A DNA stretch of 64,000 nucleotides from Breviolum minutum Mf 1.05b.01 (GCA_000507305.1 DF239634.1:1005-65004); one strand, 5' to 3'; counted from the stretch's first letter, positions 25,476 through 37,324 are shown. A program made the numbers and translations. The notes: a model not told the origin generated them from the letters alone.

Positions 25476-26210
25476 AGCTAGAGAACAATCTATATAAGAT
25501 TGTGATCATTGACAAGGGTCAACATGGTGGTGACCCAAGAATTTTGAAAGAAACTCAGGATGGACCATCGGGGGGGGGGGAAAACTCTCCTAGTAGAGGA
25601 TTCTACAATTTATCATGTCATTTGGGGTGGTTATAAGGTTACCCAACTTGTGGTCATTTAGGGTTTAGCACTAGTTTGGATCATATGTGCTAATCCTTAC
25701 AATGTGTAATACTTGGAGCATGACTATACCTTAACTAGTGGGAGTGTGGACCCTAGCCACATATCCCTTCACCCCACTCAACACCACAAACTGTCCTCAT
25801 CCGGAACCACTTCCAGGTCTTGATCCTCTTCGCCAAAGTCAAAGGATAGCCGTGGACACAGCAATTGCTGCGCCACCTGGTCGATGACACATGGATCAAT
25901 GTTAATGTTATCCTCCCTTATAAACTAACTGCAAAAAGCTCCTGAAAATAGGTCTGTTTAGCCCAAAAAGGAAATGAATCATCTTTTTCCCGGGCGAAAA
26001 TGAGTTAATCTTCAGGGAAACTATTCCAAATGCAGTGGCATAACAACATGAACCAGCAGTTATATGAATGAATTTCAAAGATTTCACATCCGTTCTTCGT
26101 AGGTATCATCTCCCAAACAAAAAAACCCAAATCCTCCCAAATCTGCATCCCTCCCACCCCTTGAGCCACCAGACACTCCGCAAATCCTCAGGGGCGTCCA
26201 TGTCACCCAC

Positions 26211-26271
26211 AGGGCGGTTCCCACCACATCGCGCCTGGATCGCCTGGAAGATAGCAGGATCTTCGGCTGGT
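26211..26271 (-). CDS. Candidate coding exon, frame uncertain
   Basis: After the acceptor CTCAACAG. In the phase of the preceding exon (26989-26950) it reads TSRRSCYLPGDPGAMWWEPP up to GCCCT|GTGGGT. A second frame, starting AEDPAIFQAIQARCGGNRP and running further, is also open. All three minus frames have good third-position G/C, so only the strand is reasonably supported. Confidence 0.4.
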
Positions 26272-26640
26272 CTGTTGAGTACCCATAGTGTATGTACATC
26301 TACATCAACATATACACATGCAAAAACATATATTATGCAGACATATCTTTTATTTGGAAAAAATATTTCAAAAGAAACACTCTTCCTTACCATGCATGCT
26401 GATATAAAATACTAGGTGATATCAGGTGTCATTCAACTACCACATTTTTAAATGAACATTTCACAACCGAGGTCCTCACTGACCTGTGCTTGACTGGACC
26501 ACTTCTGTCAACAAAAGTCTACAAGGAGGGCCATTCCAGGGCCAAAAAACATCAGAAAAACGTGGCTTTCCATGGTCCTGTTTGCCCGCCTTCTTCGACA
26601 CACACCGAATTCAACCGCAATTGAGGATCAAATATCATAT

Positions 26641-26741
26641 CCCAGATGCTCCATGTACGGACTATTTACCTCCATCAGGTGAAAATGGGACACAGTTCAA
26701 GGGGAAATGTAGGGAAATATTCCCCACATGGAGCATCTGGG
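26641..26741. repeat. Inverted-repeat element, perfect 16-bp arms
   Basis: CCCAGATGCTCCATGT at 26641-26656 is the exact reverse complement of 26726-26741. A short MITE-like unit of about 100 bp. Confidence 0.75.
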
Positions 26742-26949
26742 TATCCATAGATTTATATGCAAATTTCGTTCTGTGCCCACACGAACTCTCTGCAAACCAC
26801 TCTGACATTTTCCGAGCCTTTCATTTGACTCCCTTTTGTGCAGTTTGTCGAAACGCTGCGTTTTGTGGGGAGAAATTTTTCCGTTTCAAAACCCGGGTAG
26901 GTGGTGGTTTCACCACCTTCCTTCCCTCCCCCCTGGGAGGGTTTTCCAC

Positions 26950-26989
26950 CTGGCGAAAGCCTTCCATGGCTTCTTGAGGATCAGATCTC
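26950..26989 (-). CDS. Candidate coding exon (unknown protein)
   Basis: A 40-bp exon between GAAATGCAG and TTTCGCCAG|GTGGAA. It encodes RSDPQEAMEGFRQ after one leading base. Confidence 0.5.
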
Positions 26990-27909
26990 CTGCATTTCGC
27001 TGAAAAACGCTTGGTTTTTCTTGGGTTCGGATGGATGAGTTTGGGAAGGTTGGAAAAAGAGCTTGGATGGTTATTATTTGTTATTGACTGCGACAAAACA
27101 CCCCAAAAACACACAAACATGATGAAGCTGAGTTGAACATTTCTGCCGGAGGATTTTTGTCAAGGCAATGTGGAGATTCGTTGCACATCGGAACGGAGGC
27201 TCCCCCATCATTTAAGGGCACCTTTTTTGGGGGATGAAGGGGAATAAAGGGGTGCGACTTGAATACGTAAATAAATATAGAGATACACCCCTGAAGATTA
27301 ACATGGAACATGATGAAAATAATTTTCCTTTCTAAATTGGGTGATTTGTAGGTTCCATGTCAATCTTCCAGGGTGTTCATATACCATGCAATCCCCCATT
27401 GGGCACCATGTATTCAAGCAAAACTTCCCCCTGCAACTTCAAGAAGGATCTGGCTCATTACCTGTTGACACATGGCTTTCCATCAGAGTTTTTCAGAAAT
27501 TACAGCGGATCCATTTTGATATTGAGAAAAAAACATGTTCACCCTTCCTTTTTATTCGGATTGCATCGAAAATCACGGGATCCTTGAACCAGAACAAAGC
27601 TAGAAAACAGACGTTCAACGTTTCAAACCCGAACAAGAAGACAATGAAATTGTTGGGGTGGTCCATCCATGGTTGCCCAATCCAACCAAGATGATGAAAT
27701 CCCATGGAATCCATGTATATGGAGTCTTTGCACAAAAAAGAAAACAGATGAGCCAACATTTCAAGATAGAAAAGGCAACATCTTCCAACATTCCAAGTTG
27801 TTTTTGTTGAAATCCTTCCATTTATGATGATGATGCATTTGAATGTTTTTTCTATTCACCCAACACGACCCCCCCAACCCATCTTTCCCACCCAACACGC
27901 CACACCCAC

Positions 27910-28029
27910 CTGGCCACTGGAAAACACGGCATCGGCAATGGGGCCGCGGTTGCGGCGCTCAGACGCGACTTCTGCCGCGTCTGGCGAAGGTTCACAGGGC
28001 TCAACCTTTGGTACGGTGGATCTTTTTTC
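27910..28029 (-). CDS. Candidate coding exon (unknown protein)
   Basis: A 40-codon exon between CTTTTTCTCCAG and GGCCAG|GTGGGT. It begins EKRSTVPKVEPCEPSPDAAE and ends RGPIADAVFSSGQ. Phase 0 at both ends, continuing in phase from the exon at 28792-28720. High G/C at third positions. Confidence 0.6.
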
Positions 28030-28719
28030 CTGGAGAAAAAGGTGTCCAATTGACACAAATTGAAAAGAGGGGAAAAACATATGTAAAAAACTGTGAAAGA
28101 AGAAAATGTGGAAATACAACTTCCACGAAGACAGCGAGTTTACCCCTGAAAATTGATGTTTGGGATAGATGATTCAGTTCCCTTTTGGTGCAACCACGGC
28201 CTATTTTCAGGGGCGAGAATGTTAGCGCAACAGGGAGGGTATCCATGCACTTTCATGAAAATAGATGTGGCGATGTCTATGAAGGGGTTGTAATAATCAC
28301 ATCCTACACTTCATTTTGGGACATGGAGGGAATTATTAGCATACATATTAGACCATATCTATGTAAGGGTATGATCATCTGCGTATACGGGTCCATCTAT
28401 TCATACCAATCATGCATCCAAATGAGGGATCCGTGAGGTCTCGCATTGTATTTTGTTGGGGGAAATGAAGGAACTAAGGCCCAATCACATCGGTTTCTCC
28501 CTGAAACTCACACGTAGTGTCTCAGGGAGGATATCCAAATATAGTTGCATTGAATAACGTGGACATTCAGTCCCCACCAAGCACGAAAACAGGTTGAAAT
28601 CCAATATCAGAACAACACAAAAACATCATGACTTCCCGAAGGTGTCAAAAACTGAAACAAGTTTTGCGTGGTTCCCTTAATTTCTGGCAATTTGACAATC
28701 CGAGAGGCCTTCGTTTCAC

Positions 28720-28792
28720 TTCAGGTTTTCGCAGTTCCTGTTGCTTCTGCTGCTCGAGAAAGAGTTGCTTCATGTTTGCCGCACTACCTTTC
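28720..28792 (-). CDS. Candidate coding exon (Gln/Lys-rich helix)
   Basis: Acceptor AAACTGAG, donor CCTGAA|GTGAAA. It encodes KGSAANMKQLFLEQQKQQEL then RKPE. Its single leading base completes the Trp codon left open by the exon at 29619-29543. Confidence 0.6.
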
Positions 28793-29104
28793 CTCAGTTT
28801 AACAAAAAATGACGACTCTGCACATTCAAACACCAATCCTTTGCATGCCCCAAGAAAAGTGTGTCTTGATTTCTTCACACCATTTTTTTTGCGGCGGTCA
28901 TCTTCCATGAAATCCTGGTTGTTTCAAAAGCCAGGATTCCCAGGGCCATTTCACAATCCCCAAACAACCCAAGGCTAGTTTTCATCTCCTACAAAAAGAA
29001 CCAGGGCCCCATGCTTCACCCATTTCAACCTTTGGGCGGCTTCGTCGTCTCAGGCAGGTGCTTTTTGTTTGGGCACCTTGAGTCCCTCATTCCTTTCTGT
29101 GAAA

Positions 29105-29235
29105 CTCACAGGATCCCTTCATTTGGGTGTTTCCAAAAATAGTGAAACACCCCAAAATGGATGGTTTATAATGGAAATCCCTATTAAAATGGATGATTTG
29201 GGGGGAAAACCCACTATTTTCGGAAACACCCATTT
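29105..29235. repeat. Inverted-repeat element
   Basis: The left part 'gggtgtttccaaaaatagtg' is complementary to the right part 'cactattttcggaaacaccc'. The inner words 'ccaaaatggatgg' and 'aaaatggatgattt' are also repeated. About 130 bp, in an intron of the minus-strand gene. Confidence 0.7.
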
Positions 29236-29276
29236 AGATAGATGATTGGATGCATAGGATGGGTATATATACATAT

Positions 29277-29395
29277 GGCTTGGATCTACCCCCGCGGGCC
29301 CCAGGATGCTGGCTCATCACCACTAGGATCGGGAATCCCTGTATTATAAACCGCCTCATTTGCTACTGGAATTCTGGGATTTAGAGGTCCAACAA
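29277..29395. repeat. MITE-like repeat, family A
   Basis: 'cttggatctaccccc', 'gggaatccctgtattataaa' and 'tttgctactggaattctggg' match the family A copies at 32343 and 43314. Confidence 0.55.
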
Positions 29396-29542
29396 ATGGC
29401 AAACTGTTAGTTTCATTTTAAATGCCCATTTTTTGAGGTGCTATAAGTTTCAGGCAGAAACTTGAACCTCAATGTAGTCATGACATCCTTTTGGGATGCC
29501 ATCTTTTCATGGGTTTTTTTGTTGTGAGTTTCAGGGACTAAC

Positions 29543-29619
29543 CAGATTCTGTCAAGCATCTCTACAGAAGCCTCCTTCGCATAGGCCTCGCGCTGCTCGT
29601 TGCTGAGCTCGAACCACTC
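29543..29619 (-). CDS. Candidate coding exon with HMG-box-like segment
   Basis: Between CTTTAG and AATCTG|GTTAGT. It encodes EWFELSNEQREAYAKEASVE then MLDRI and part of a Trp codon. The W-x-x-L-S-x-E-x-x-x-x-Y-x-x-x-A pattern resembles the second half of an HMG box, but upstream exons do not clearly supply the first half, so this is only a resemblance. Very high G/C at third positions. Confidence 0.6.
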
Positions 29620-29899
29620 CTAAAGGAAGGGACAAAAAAAAGTAGAACATTTTGTGGAGTGGTGGAGTTTTTTTTTAACAAAAACATCTTGGATCAAAAA
29701 AAATCGTGCATTATGTGTATTAATGTAACATGTATTTATGTTTTTCTTTTGAAAACATGGGTGGAAAAATGGTAATTTTATTTTTGAGGTTGTACCATTT
29801 TGAGGTATTTTTTTTTCCAGTTTCCCATCACTTTAGGATATCATGCTTTTGCATTATGCCTCGGTTTTGGGAAATGTGGATACGGTAAGCAACTAAGGA

Positions 29900-30070
29900 A
29901 TTTCACAACCACTGTCCATGCCACCCTTACGAGTCATCGAATCTAGCTGTAGGATTGAGCTGGATAAATCCATCACTTTCAAGCTCCGATACAAAGGTGA
30001 TGGAAACAAAACGAAGAGGGACATGAAGCTCGGGGGTTACCTTGAAATGAAGTCTGGTAAAACTGACGGA
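29900..30070. other. Coding-like block, strand unresolved
   Basis: The plus frame reads RIELDKSITFKLRYKGDGNK and so on. Two minus frames are equally open, and donors such as AG|GTAACC exist on the minus strand. The sequence looks exonic, but I could not choose a frame. Confidence 0.35.
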
Positions 30071-30792
30071 CAATATGAAGTACCGGCAAATGTTTTTACT
30101 TGTTTTACTGCACAAAAATCTCCAACCAATCCACTTCCAAGGGTTTTTGGGGGGTCAAATTCCAAATATTCCAAAATCAGAAATCACCCTGCAAGCAAGG
30201 CCGTTTTCCATATCTTCAAGGGCGAAACCTCCCCTTCCGACCGCGGGAAATTCTCAGCCCCAACTCTCCACACTTCCCGGAAGGAAATCCTTGCGTAGCA
30301 TCGGAAAGCCTCGGCGTTTTTCGGGTCAGTTGGGTCTGCTTTTTTTTGAGATGATGCATCCCCAAAAAAGAGTCGTACCGTTTTTGGTCATTCCTTTACG
30401 GATGTTTCACAATAGATATATATTAATACATAATCACCAGAAATGATTTGGGGTCGAAACATGTTCTGTAGTCGAAACATGGTGAAGAGATTTCAATGTG
30501 GAGTCTGCTAATGAGTTTGTTTGACCTACAGGGATCCGACAAAGTCATACCTAAGTCAAGCCTTTCCGCCATGTGAACGCAATGTGTAGTCATACCTTTG
30601 TCATCCCTTTTGGGTTTCCCACCATCTAAAACGCAGGCCCATCTAGACATCCGCCAAATCAAATGAAATGCAATCCTTCTTGCTTTGTTGCCAATGCGTT
30701 CTAGCTTGGATTCCCTTACTAAACCCCAAAACCCCACCATTTGGGGTGACCAAAAACCCGGCGAACAAAAAGGTCGAGGTGCTCAAATGAAC

Positions 30793-30861
30793 TCCTTCTT
30801 TGGAAGCCTCAGCCCGACGCCTGGCAGCCATTGGAGGCCCACAACTCAACAGGATGCCCGG
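30793..30861 (-). CDS. Candidate coding exon (unknown protein)
   Basis: 23 codons between GGTGACCAG and GAAGGA|GTTCAT, encoding PGILLSCGPPMAARRRAEAS then KEG. Phase 0 at both ends, continuing in phase from 31698-31664 and into 29619-29543. Confidence 0.55.
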
Positions 30862-31510
30862 CTGGTCACCAGGATGACATGACATTTTTTATGTGGAGGT
30901 TAGATCCAAAATATGATGGATATCCAACTTGGCTGCTTTAGAAAAGTTAAATCTTGGAAAAGTCCACAGATATCTTGGCCACTACTTTTTCCACCAAAAA
31001 AAAAATGTTAACTCCCTGGCAAACCTTCCAATGGTTCTTGTCTTTTCCGCGAATGTTGTGCATGTGACCATCTTGAGGCAGATCAATGCATTATGCTCCG
31101 ACCAAGTTGGTGATCCAGAAATTGGATGGGGAGATCCTCCATGAATATTCTACATGAGCCGTGTTTCAACCATAGATAGGTAGGATTTTAATAGGAAGCC
31201 ATCTTCCAACCATTGATTTTCAGGGGACACGTTGGTTTTCGGGGAGTATTCAGATGAGCTGTGTTTCTTTTTGTTCTGTGAGGGCTAATACAAGTATAGC
31301 TCCAGTTCCCCTTTTTGATAAAGGTCCCTTCATGTCAAAAAAAGTAGCTCAGATATATTTGTTGGACATGCTGGCATACTTTCAGCGACATTTACAGATG
31401 CTTAACAAAAGGGAAGGTCTGGCCAGCAGCAAATTCTTTTTTCGATTTCAGAGGATGCTCGGAAAAAGTGAACAACTATTCACTACGTCGCCCTTTAAAA
31501 TGTTGATCCA

Positions 31511-31650
31511 ATGGTGATTTACGCTGGTAGGAAGCTTTAAAGAATAGCAATTGAATGGTGATTTGGACTGGTAACAGGTTCTTAAAAAATGGGGATTCAA
31601 ATGTGATTTACACTGGCAGAAAGATTTACTGTACACTGGTAGAATGTGGC
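31511..31650. repeat. Short tandem repeat array, about 55-bp units
   Basis: Three degenerate units, each starting with 'tggtgattta(c/g)(g/a)ctggtag' or a close variant (31512, 31556, 31602), followed by a spacer ending 'attgaat' or 'attcaaat'. Confidence 0.6.
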
Positions 31651-31663
31651 CAGTTGCCCCGGC

Positions 31664-31698
31664 CTGACAAGGAAGATGCTCATGCCATTGGAAGACTC
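31664..31698 (-). CDS. Candidate coding exon (unknown protein)
   Basis: 35 bp between GCCGCAAG and TTGTCAG|GCCGGG, a GC donor. In the phase left by the exon at 32199-32115 it reads VFQWHEHLPCQ, and it joins in phase 0 to 30861-30793. Confidence 0.5.
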
Positions 31699-32114
31699 CT
31701 TGCGGCGTTTAAGACATTTTGAAGTCGGAGAGATTTCCATATCAATATCACCCCCAAACTCCTTCGGAAAAGGTTCAAGATTCTAGTTTTCAAGTAAGAA
31801 GTTGCCTTTTGTTCTTCTAAACCCACTATCCTTTTCTTTTGAAAATACAGGAAACAGAAGAAACAAACCGACAAGACAAAAACTCATTCAGTCCCAAAAG
31901 TGGACCTCGCCCCCCGAGACACATTGGTCATTGGTCGTTCCATCTGGATATATCATGCGGGAAGTGGACCGATGATCAGATGTTTCCAAGGAGTTTTGGA
32001 GCCACGATTTTTTTTTGTTAAATGAATTTCATTGAAAGTCAGTTACATAGACCCAAACACATGTTTTGTTGTCAATCCAAAGATGGAGAATGATTGGCTT
32101 TTTGGAGGGACTAC

Positions 32115-32199
32115 CGGGATTAGCTTTGCCAAGAATATGATTTCGCACCTCCAACCCAAAATCTTCAGGCAATTTTTGGAGTCGGTTTGTCTCACGGAA
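32115..32199 (-). CDS. Candidate coding exon (unknown protein)
   Basis: Acceptor CACCCGCCAG, donor AATCCCG|GTAGTC. It encodes FRETNRLQKLPEDFGLEVRN then HILGKANP. It follows the exon at 32924-32880 in phase 0. Confidence 0.6.
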
Positions 32200-32342
32200 C
32201 TGGCGGGTGGAACGGGTCGTTGAAATCGTTGGCCCAAATACACATCGATGATTGGAAAATTGATCCTTTTCCTCCTGGAAATAATGGTCCCTTTTCATTG
32301 GCAAAGAGTTAAAAACTTTACGGATGTAGATATCATATAAAA

Positions 32343-32490
32343 TATATTGGATCTACCCCCCACCTTCCAGTAACAGTCACCTTTTGAACAGGACAGGATG
32401 ACATGACATCTTTAATTAGTGGGGAATCCCGAACTAGACCTTCATGTGCCACTGGAATCCTGGGTGGCGTAGGTTGATTCCTGACCCTCA
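32343..32490. repeat. MITE-like repeat, family A
   Basis: 'attggatctacccccc', 'cagtaacagtcacc' and 'ccactggaatcctggg' closely follow the family A copy at 43314. Confidence 0.6.
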
Positions 32491-32879
32491 GATTGCCCTC
32501 CCAGTGACACTGACAACGCCTTTGTGGCTTCCATCAGATCGGCGGTTTTTTGCGCAACAAACGAATGGCTTTTAAACAGTCAAAGAGCGCTGAAGGTTAC
32601 AGTAGTAGATAAATACAGCAATGGTGACAATCGAATCATTGACTTGATCATCACAAAAAAAAAGTGTATCAATGGATTCAACGTAGTGTATCATTGACTG
32701 TATCAATCATCGTTTTTCACTAATCTTTAATTTAAGCATAACACCATGTATCTTAATGTTGGTTTGTCGCCACCTACCCCATCACAATCACCAGCATCTG
32801 GGGGAATTCCCAACCGGTGGAAACCGGATACTATGCTGTAGATGTGTTGTTTAAATGACATGTTGAATGTAAGGTGTGC

Positions 32880-32924
32880 CTTCAACGAATCATCTGAGCA
32901 CAAGTCAGCTTGCGGCAACGACAA
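32880..32924 (-). CDS. Candidate coding exon (unknown protein)
   Basis: 15 codons, LSLPQADLCSDDSLK, between CTCTCTGAAG and TTGAAG|GCACAC (a GC donor). First of a run of phase-consistent exons leading to 27910. Confidence 0.5.
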
Positions 32925-33117
32925 CTTCAGAGAGCCAAGGAGAGATGTTCTTTTTTTGGTATGGGGTCCTTTGCTTCATCACCAAGATGATGTCGGGATT
33001 AGCTTGTTCATCAACATTTTTAAGGATCACCTAGACTGGGATTTCTCGGTGCTCTGGACCCCAAAGGTTGCCCATGATGGTTGGCATCATGAAATCAGAA
33101 CCGACCCTTCCACCCTA

Positions 33118-33255
33118 TCATGAGAATCTAAGGGACCCACCCCCCAAACAAAATCAGGCCTTATTAAGGCATTCTTAACCACCATGATCCCTTGAATAAG
33201 GCCTTCTTAAGGCCTTTTTTCCTGGGGGAGTGCACCCTTGGGGGTTGGGCCCCAT
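33118..33255. repeat. MITE-like repeat, family C
   Basis: Near full-length. It starts 'catgagaatctaagggacc', carries 'aggccttattaaggcattc' and 'accaccatgatccctt', and ends 'ggggttgggccccatagatt'. The ends are complementary. Confidence 0.7.
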
Positions 33256-33577
33256 AGATTCCCATTGATATATCGGTTGGTTCTTTTTTTGGTCGCGAAA
33301 GACCCGACTCAAAGCTCCGTGTGCCTGACCAACAACGTCATGGGAGCGAAAGAGACTCAAACTTATAGGTCCGGTGATGATTCATCTTACAAACCTCAAG
33401 TTAGCATAAATGATAAGCAGTGTGGCAGTGTGTATTGTAATTACATGTTATTTTTTCTAAAACATGTATAATGTACCTCTATATAGATAATATATATCAT
33501 TTATAGACCAAAATGTAAGACATGAACAAAATCATAGATCATTCTCATTGGATATGCTATGCCACTCCAAATCTTAC

Positions 33578-33660
33578 AGTTTCAACTGGCCTGGCACGCC
33601 CAGGCGCGAGGGTCTCGTTGGTGAAATCCACCTTGGAATGCCAAGGGGGTTCGCCGGGAT
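33578..33660 (-). CDS. Candidate coding exon (unknown protein)
   Basis: The frame reads HPGEPPWHSKVDFTNETLAP then GRARPVET up to the donor GAAACT|GTAAGA. Third positions are rich in G/C. The acceptor is not clear, so the upper edge is approximate. Confidence 0.45.
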
Positions 33661-34640
33661 GGGAAAGTGGAAGGGTTTGCGATGAATGTCCCCCTTATCA
33701 CAAAAATCATGTGGGATTTATCTTCATTTTCAGCCCCGAAGGTGATGATTATGACCCCCCCAGAAAAGAAAAGAGATAAGCCGCAAAGCCAAGCCTGTGT
33801 TTTTATATGTTTTTATCAAGGAATAAAAGCACAGGGGATGAAACCTGGAAACTGCACGTTGTAGAAATTTCTACCGTGAATGCATGGGATTATAAACTCC
33901 TTTTTTAGACCTCCCTCTAAAAACTAAGTGCAAAGTTTACCACTGAGATGTTCAACTGTTGGAATGGGGAATTTTCCAGGCGGCCTAACCCCTCCCAATC
34001 CCATCTACCAGGGAAATAGCCGGCCGCATTCAAGGGATGATTGACCTTCATGCAGAAGCCTAAACCAACATAACCCTAACCCTAAATGTAGAAGTATGAT
34101 GAAGGCATTGGAATTTCGTAATCCATACAATCTAACGGTTAGTCAATCTTTTCCCTGCTCAGTCTATTCAATCCATTCACTTATATACCTGCAATCTTGG
34201 AAAAAAACACACACCAATCATGAGACCCAAAGCCGCAGCCAAACACACACACGCAAAGTATAAGGATTGATGCTCCTTTTGACCCAAGAAAAGTGAGTAG
34301 TGTGAAAAAGTCAACAGAGATTCCCAACAGTTTCCCTACTAGATGGGTGATTTTTTGCTGGTTGTCAGTGTTACCGGGTGTGAGGTTACCTACATATATC
34401 ATCTAATAATAATATATCGCCAAGGTATGCACACCCACATGCCATGCCACAAGTACCAAACTGGGCGGAAAAACGCCGAGGTCATAAAAAAACGACCCCT
34501 CTGTGGCTTCACCAAAAAAAGTCGGGTGTTGTTCGCTCACAAAAACTAACGAGCCTACAACAGTGACTATAAGATACATGTCAACCGAAATTTGGGGGGG
34601 CGGAGTTTGTTTTTTGTCAACAGAAAAACACACAACATGT

Positions 34641-34665
34641 AAATATATATATGTATATATACATA
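34641..34665. repeat. (AT)n microsatellite
   Basis: Short interrupted TA run. Confidence 0.75.
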
Positions 34666-34750
34666 GAGGTGTGTCTTCACAACTTCAAAAAAAACTTCCA
34701 AGTGTTTTTCCGCGTTTCTGTAGCAACCATAGAAAAGGAATGGGACACAC

Positions 34751-34824
34751 TTCATCTTCCTGGTTTTTGGAGCAAAATCCACGGAATCTGGGAGGATCCG
34801 ACCACAAAGTCTCGTGGCAAAATG
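34751..34824 (-). CDS. Candidate coding exon, frame uncertain
   Basis: After the acceptor GTCGTCAG. One frame reads HFATRLCGRILPDSVDFAPK then TRKMK, to the donor ATGAA|GTGTGT. The phase left by 36176-36127 would instead give ILPRDFVVGSSQIPWILLQK. Both are plausible. Confidence 0.4.
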
Positions 34825-34877
34825 CTGACGACGTGATCCGAGGTGAAGTTCACCGCAATGCTGGTCCTGGGAGGAGC

Positions 34878-34947
34878 AAACAACAACAACCACAACCACA
34901 ACCAGAACCACAATCACAACCACAACCACAACAACGACAACAACAGC

Positions 34948-34996
<49 letters not shown>
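34878..34996. repeat. (CAA)n / (CCACAA)n microsatellite
   Basis: A compound trinucleotide array. Open frames across it are only Gln, Val or Cys runs and are not counted as genes. Confidence 0.95.
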
Positions 34997-35374
34997 GGAA
35001 AAAAAGCACGTGATTTCTGGGCGAAAACTTGAAGTAGACCTCCAAGTCTGGAGGGTTTCAGTTCCATGGATGTGTTTTTGTTTTCCAGTAAGAAAGTAGT
35101 AGAGACTATTAAAACACCCCGAACATCTGAGCAAATTACTATAATTCTTAAACTTAAACCTGAATAAAGGGGATTTTGGGGCGGGATTCCCTTACAATCC
35201 CCACCATTTGGGGTGACCTACCGACCGGTTGGTCGCTATAATTTGCCCAGATGATTTCTTGACATCTGGAAGGCGTTTGAGAAATGTGTTCGGAGATGAC
35301 TTCTATGGAGAGAATGGTCAATTGAGCCACGAAAAAAAAAACAGCCTTACTTTCCATTATACTGGCTGTTTTAT

Positions 35375-35425
35375 AGGGATCCTTAGCATGGTTTATTATA
35401 ATCCCCACACAACTATCATATCATC
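35375..35425. repeat. MITE-like repeat, family F (short copy)
   Basis: 'atagggatccttagcatgg' and 'ttataatccccaca' match words at 41965-42040 and 57255-57325. Confidence 0.4.
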
Positions 35426-35961
35426 ACCTACATACCCTGAGCAACCAGGGGCCCTTTTTTCATTGCTCAATTGTCAACGCTGTGCTTTGGTTTTTGGATC
35501 GGAATTCAATTGGAGTATTTGCCAGCATCCAGGGTCTTTCTTTAGGATTTCGGCCAAGAGGAAATCACAAATCACTAAGCTAAACCACCAATGAAGCTGA
35601 AGGTGATCGTTTGTTTGTATCAAATTATAGCAAATACTAGCTAAGAAATATTATGGAGTAGATCAGCATACAGATTCATGTTCCTTCAAGTCCATATCCT
35701 TTAACATGCCAGAATACTTACTATAAAGCAATGCACAAGAGATTCCATAGTTCCTGACGTTTTCCCTTCAATTCAAGCAAAGTCGGATCATAACATATCC
35801 AACTGGCGAGTACCATACTCTACCAGGTACCTCCACAAGACCACAAGCCTTAGGCCCCTTGCTAAAAGCTTCTCTTTAAGTAGGTTACCTTTGAAACACC
35901 CCACTAAACCCAAATGGGTCTGTTCGGAAATCAGGGACTACCTGTTCGTTTTTTGCTAAGG

Positions 35962-36071
35962 TACTGTTGATGGAAGAAATTCTGCACCAGTTGATAGGTA
36001 GTTTATCCCATTATTTACAAGGTTTTATACATCCCAGGTGGTTGTTTGGGATTTCTGAACCATCAACAGTA
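35962..36071. repeat. MITE-like repeat, family B, full-length
   Basis: TACTGTTGATGG at the left end is the exact complement of CCATCAACAGTA at the right end. The core is 'gttttatacatcccaggtgg'. A clean 110-bp example of the family. Confidence 0.8.
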
Positions 36072-36126
36072 CTATACTTACCAAGCACGAATAGTCTGTC
36101 CATTTCCTACTCCAAGTTTGGTGAAC

Positions 36127-36176
36127 CTGAGTCCCCCCACGTCGTCGTGTTCACCACCACGGCCGGCTCCGTTCTC
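36127..36176 (-). CDS. Candidate coding exon (Gly-rich)
   Basis: Acceptor CCTTTTTTGTGAG, donor GACTCAG|GTTCAC. It encodes ENGAGRGGEHDDVGGL plus two bases, and continues in phase from the exon at 38295-38213. The plus strand is open here too but has weaker splice signals. Confidence 0.5.
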
Positions 36177-36542
36177 CTCACAAAAAAGGCCCCCAGGATT
36201 CAGGGAGGCTCCCAGCTATCAATTGAAGCATCATTTTTCTTACCAATATAAATTTATGTTCATCCTAATGGAATCCCCCAAAACATAATACTTTGACAAC
36301 TAATAAATCAACAAAAAACATGCAGAAAAAAACATCTGAGTGGAAGGGTCTGTTGCCATTCTCACCTTGTTATCCAATATCTCAAGCTTCCATTTTTTGA
36401 GCCATTTTTTTTTGAATGGGAATCCAAGGGTACACCCACAATGGTGGTTACCCTTTCTCGCATAATCGTGAGAAGTGAAAGGTAACGACTATTAGTAGAG
36501 TGATCCATTTTTCACTTCCATGATTATGGGAGGAAGCGTAGG

Positions 36543-36622
36543 TAATAATATCCCTTAAATACGGCCTTGTTTTTTGCTGGTGTGTGGCATTGGGGGGTTG
36601 GGCCCCTTGGATCCCCATGATT
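36543..36622. repeat. MITE-like repeat, family C (partial)
   Basis: 'aatacggccttgtttttt', 'ggtgtgtggcattgggg', 'ttgggccccttggatcccc'. Confidence 0.5.
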
Positions 36623-37324
36623 TTCTTTTTTTTCATCCCTTCGCACCGGCTTTTGATCAACTCATTCTCGGCAGTCTTCGTCTTCACTGCGAAGTGTGCC
36701 TCTACAGCGAAATTGGGTGAAAACCAAATGAGTTGCTATCAGCATCTTCAATGTTGTTTCATGAAATCTATTGAAATCTCCCCGTTCACATGTCGAAAGA
36801 TCTGGATTCCATACTGGAGCATCAACCAAAAAAGAATAGTACAGTTGAACCTTTTTGCAGCATTCTTCATCTTATGGCCTTCACAAGAAGCAGTGGCTCC
36901 TTGCACTCCCTGCAACAAACATTTTCCCCCCTTGAAATGGTGTCAAAGCTCGGGATATTTTCAGGAGCCGAGGATGGTATTGAGTATGGGAAATGGATGG
37001 AAATGGCCATTCCACAATGCTCATGTCCTCATTTGCACCGAGGTTAGCAAAGAACATTCTCCAAATCCAAGCACTAAAACAAAACATCTTAGATGCTCCG
37101 ATTCTCCCTGCATGTTTTCATCTACTGAATCCACTTATCTCTGAAAAAGAAACTAAGCCACCTTGTAGGGAATCCCCGATCTTTTTTACCATTCGTTGTT
37201 TCACCGGCACCTGTACCACGTCTTTGGGTCGAAGTCCAGAAAGGACTGTCAGCTCGTGAGGCTTGAAATACCTCCGTGAAGGTCACGAAGGTGACAAAAC
37301 GGACGGGCAGGTAACGTTGGGTCT

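Noticed and set aside
26486..26977. 163-codon plus-strand open frame
   Set aside because: It spans an inverted-repeat element and the minus-strand exon at 26950-26989, and the composition is not protein-like.
34069..34086. Telomere-like CCCTAA units
   Set aside because: Only two complete units, consistent with chance or a short interstitial fragment.
34503..35134. Long open frames of poly-Gln, poly-Val or poly-Cys
   Set aside because: They come from the CAA microsatellite, with no conserved flanking protein.
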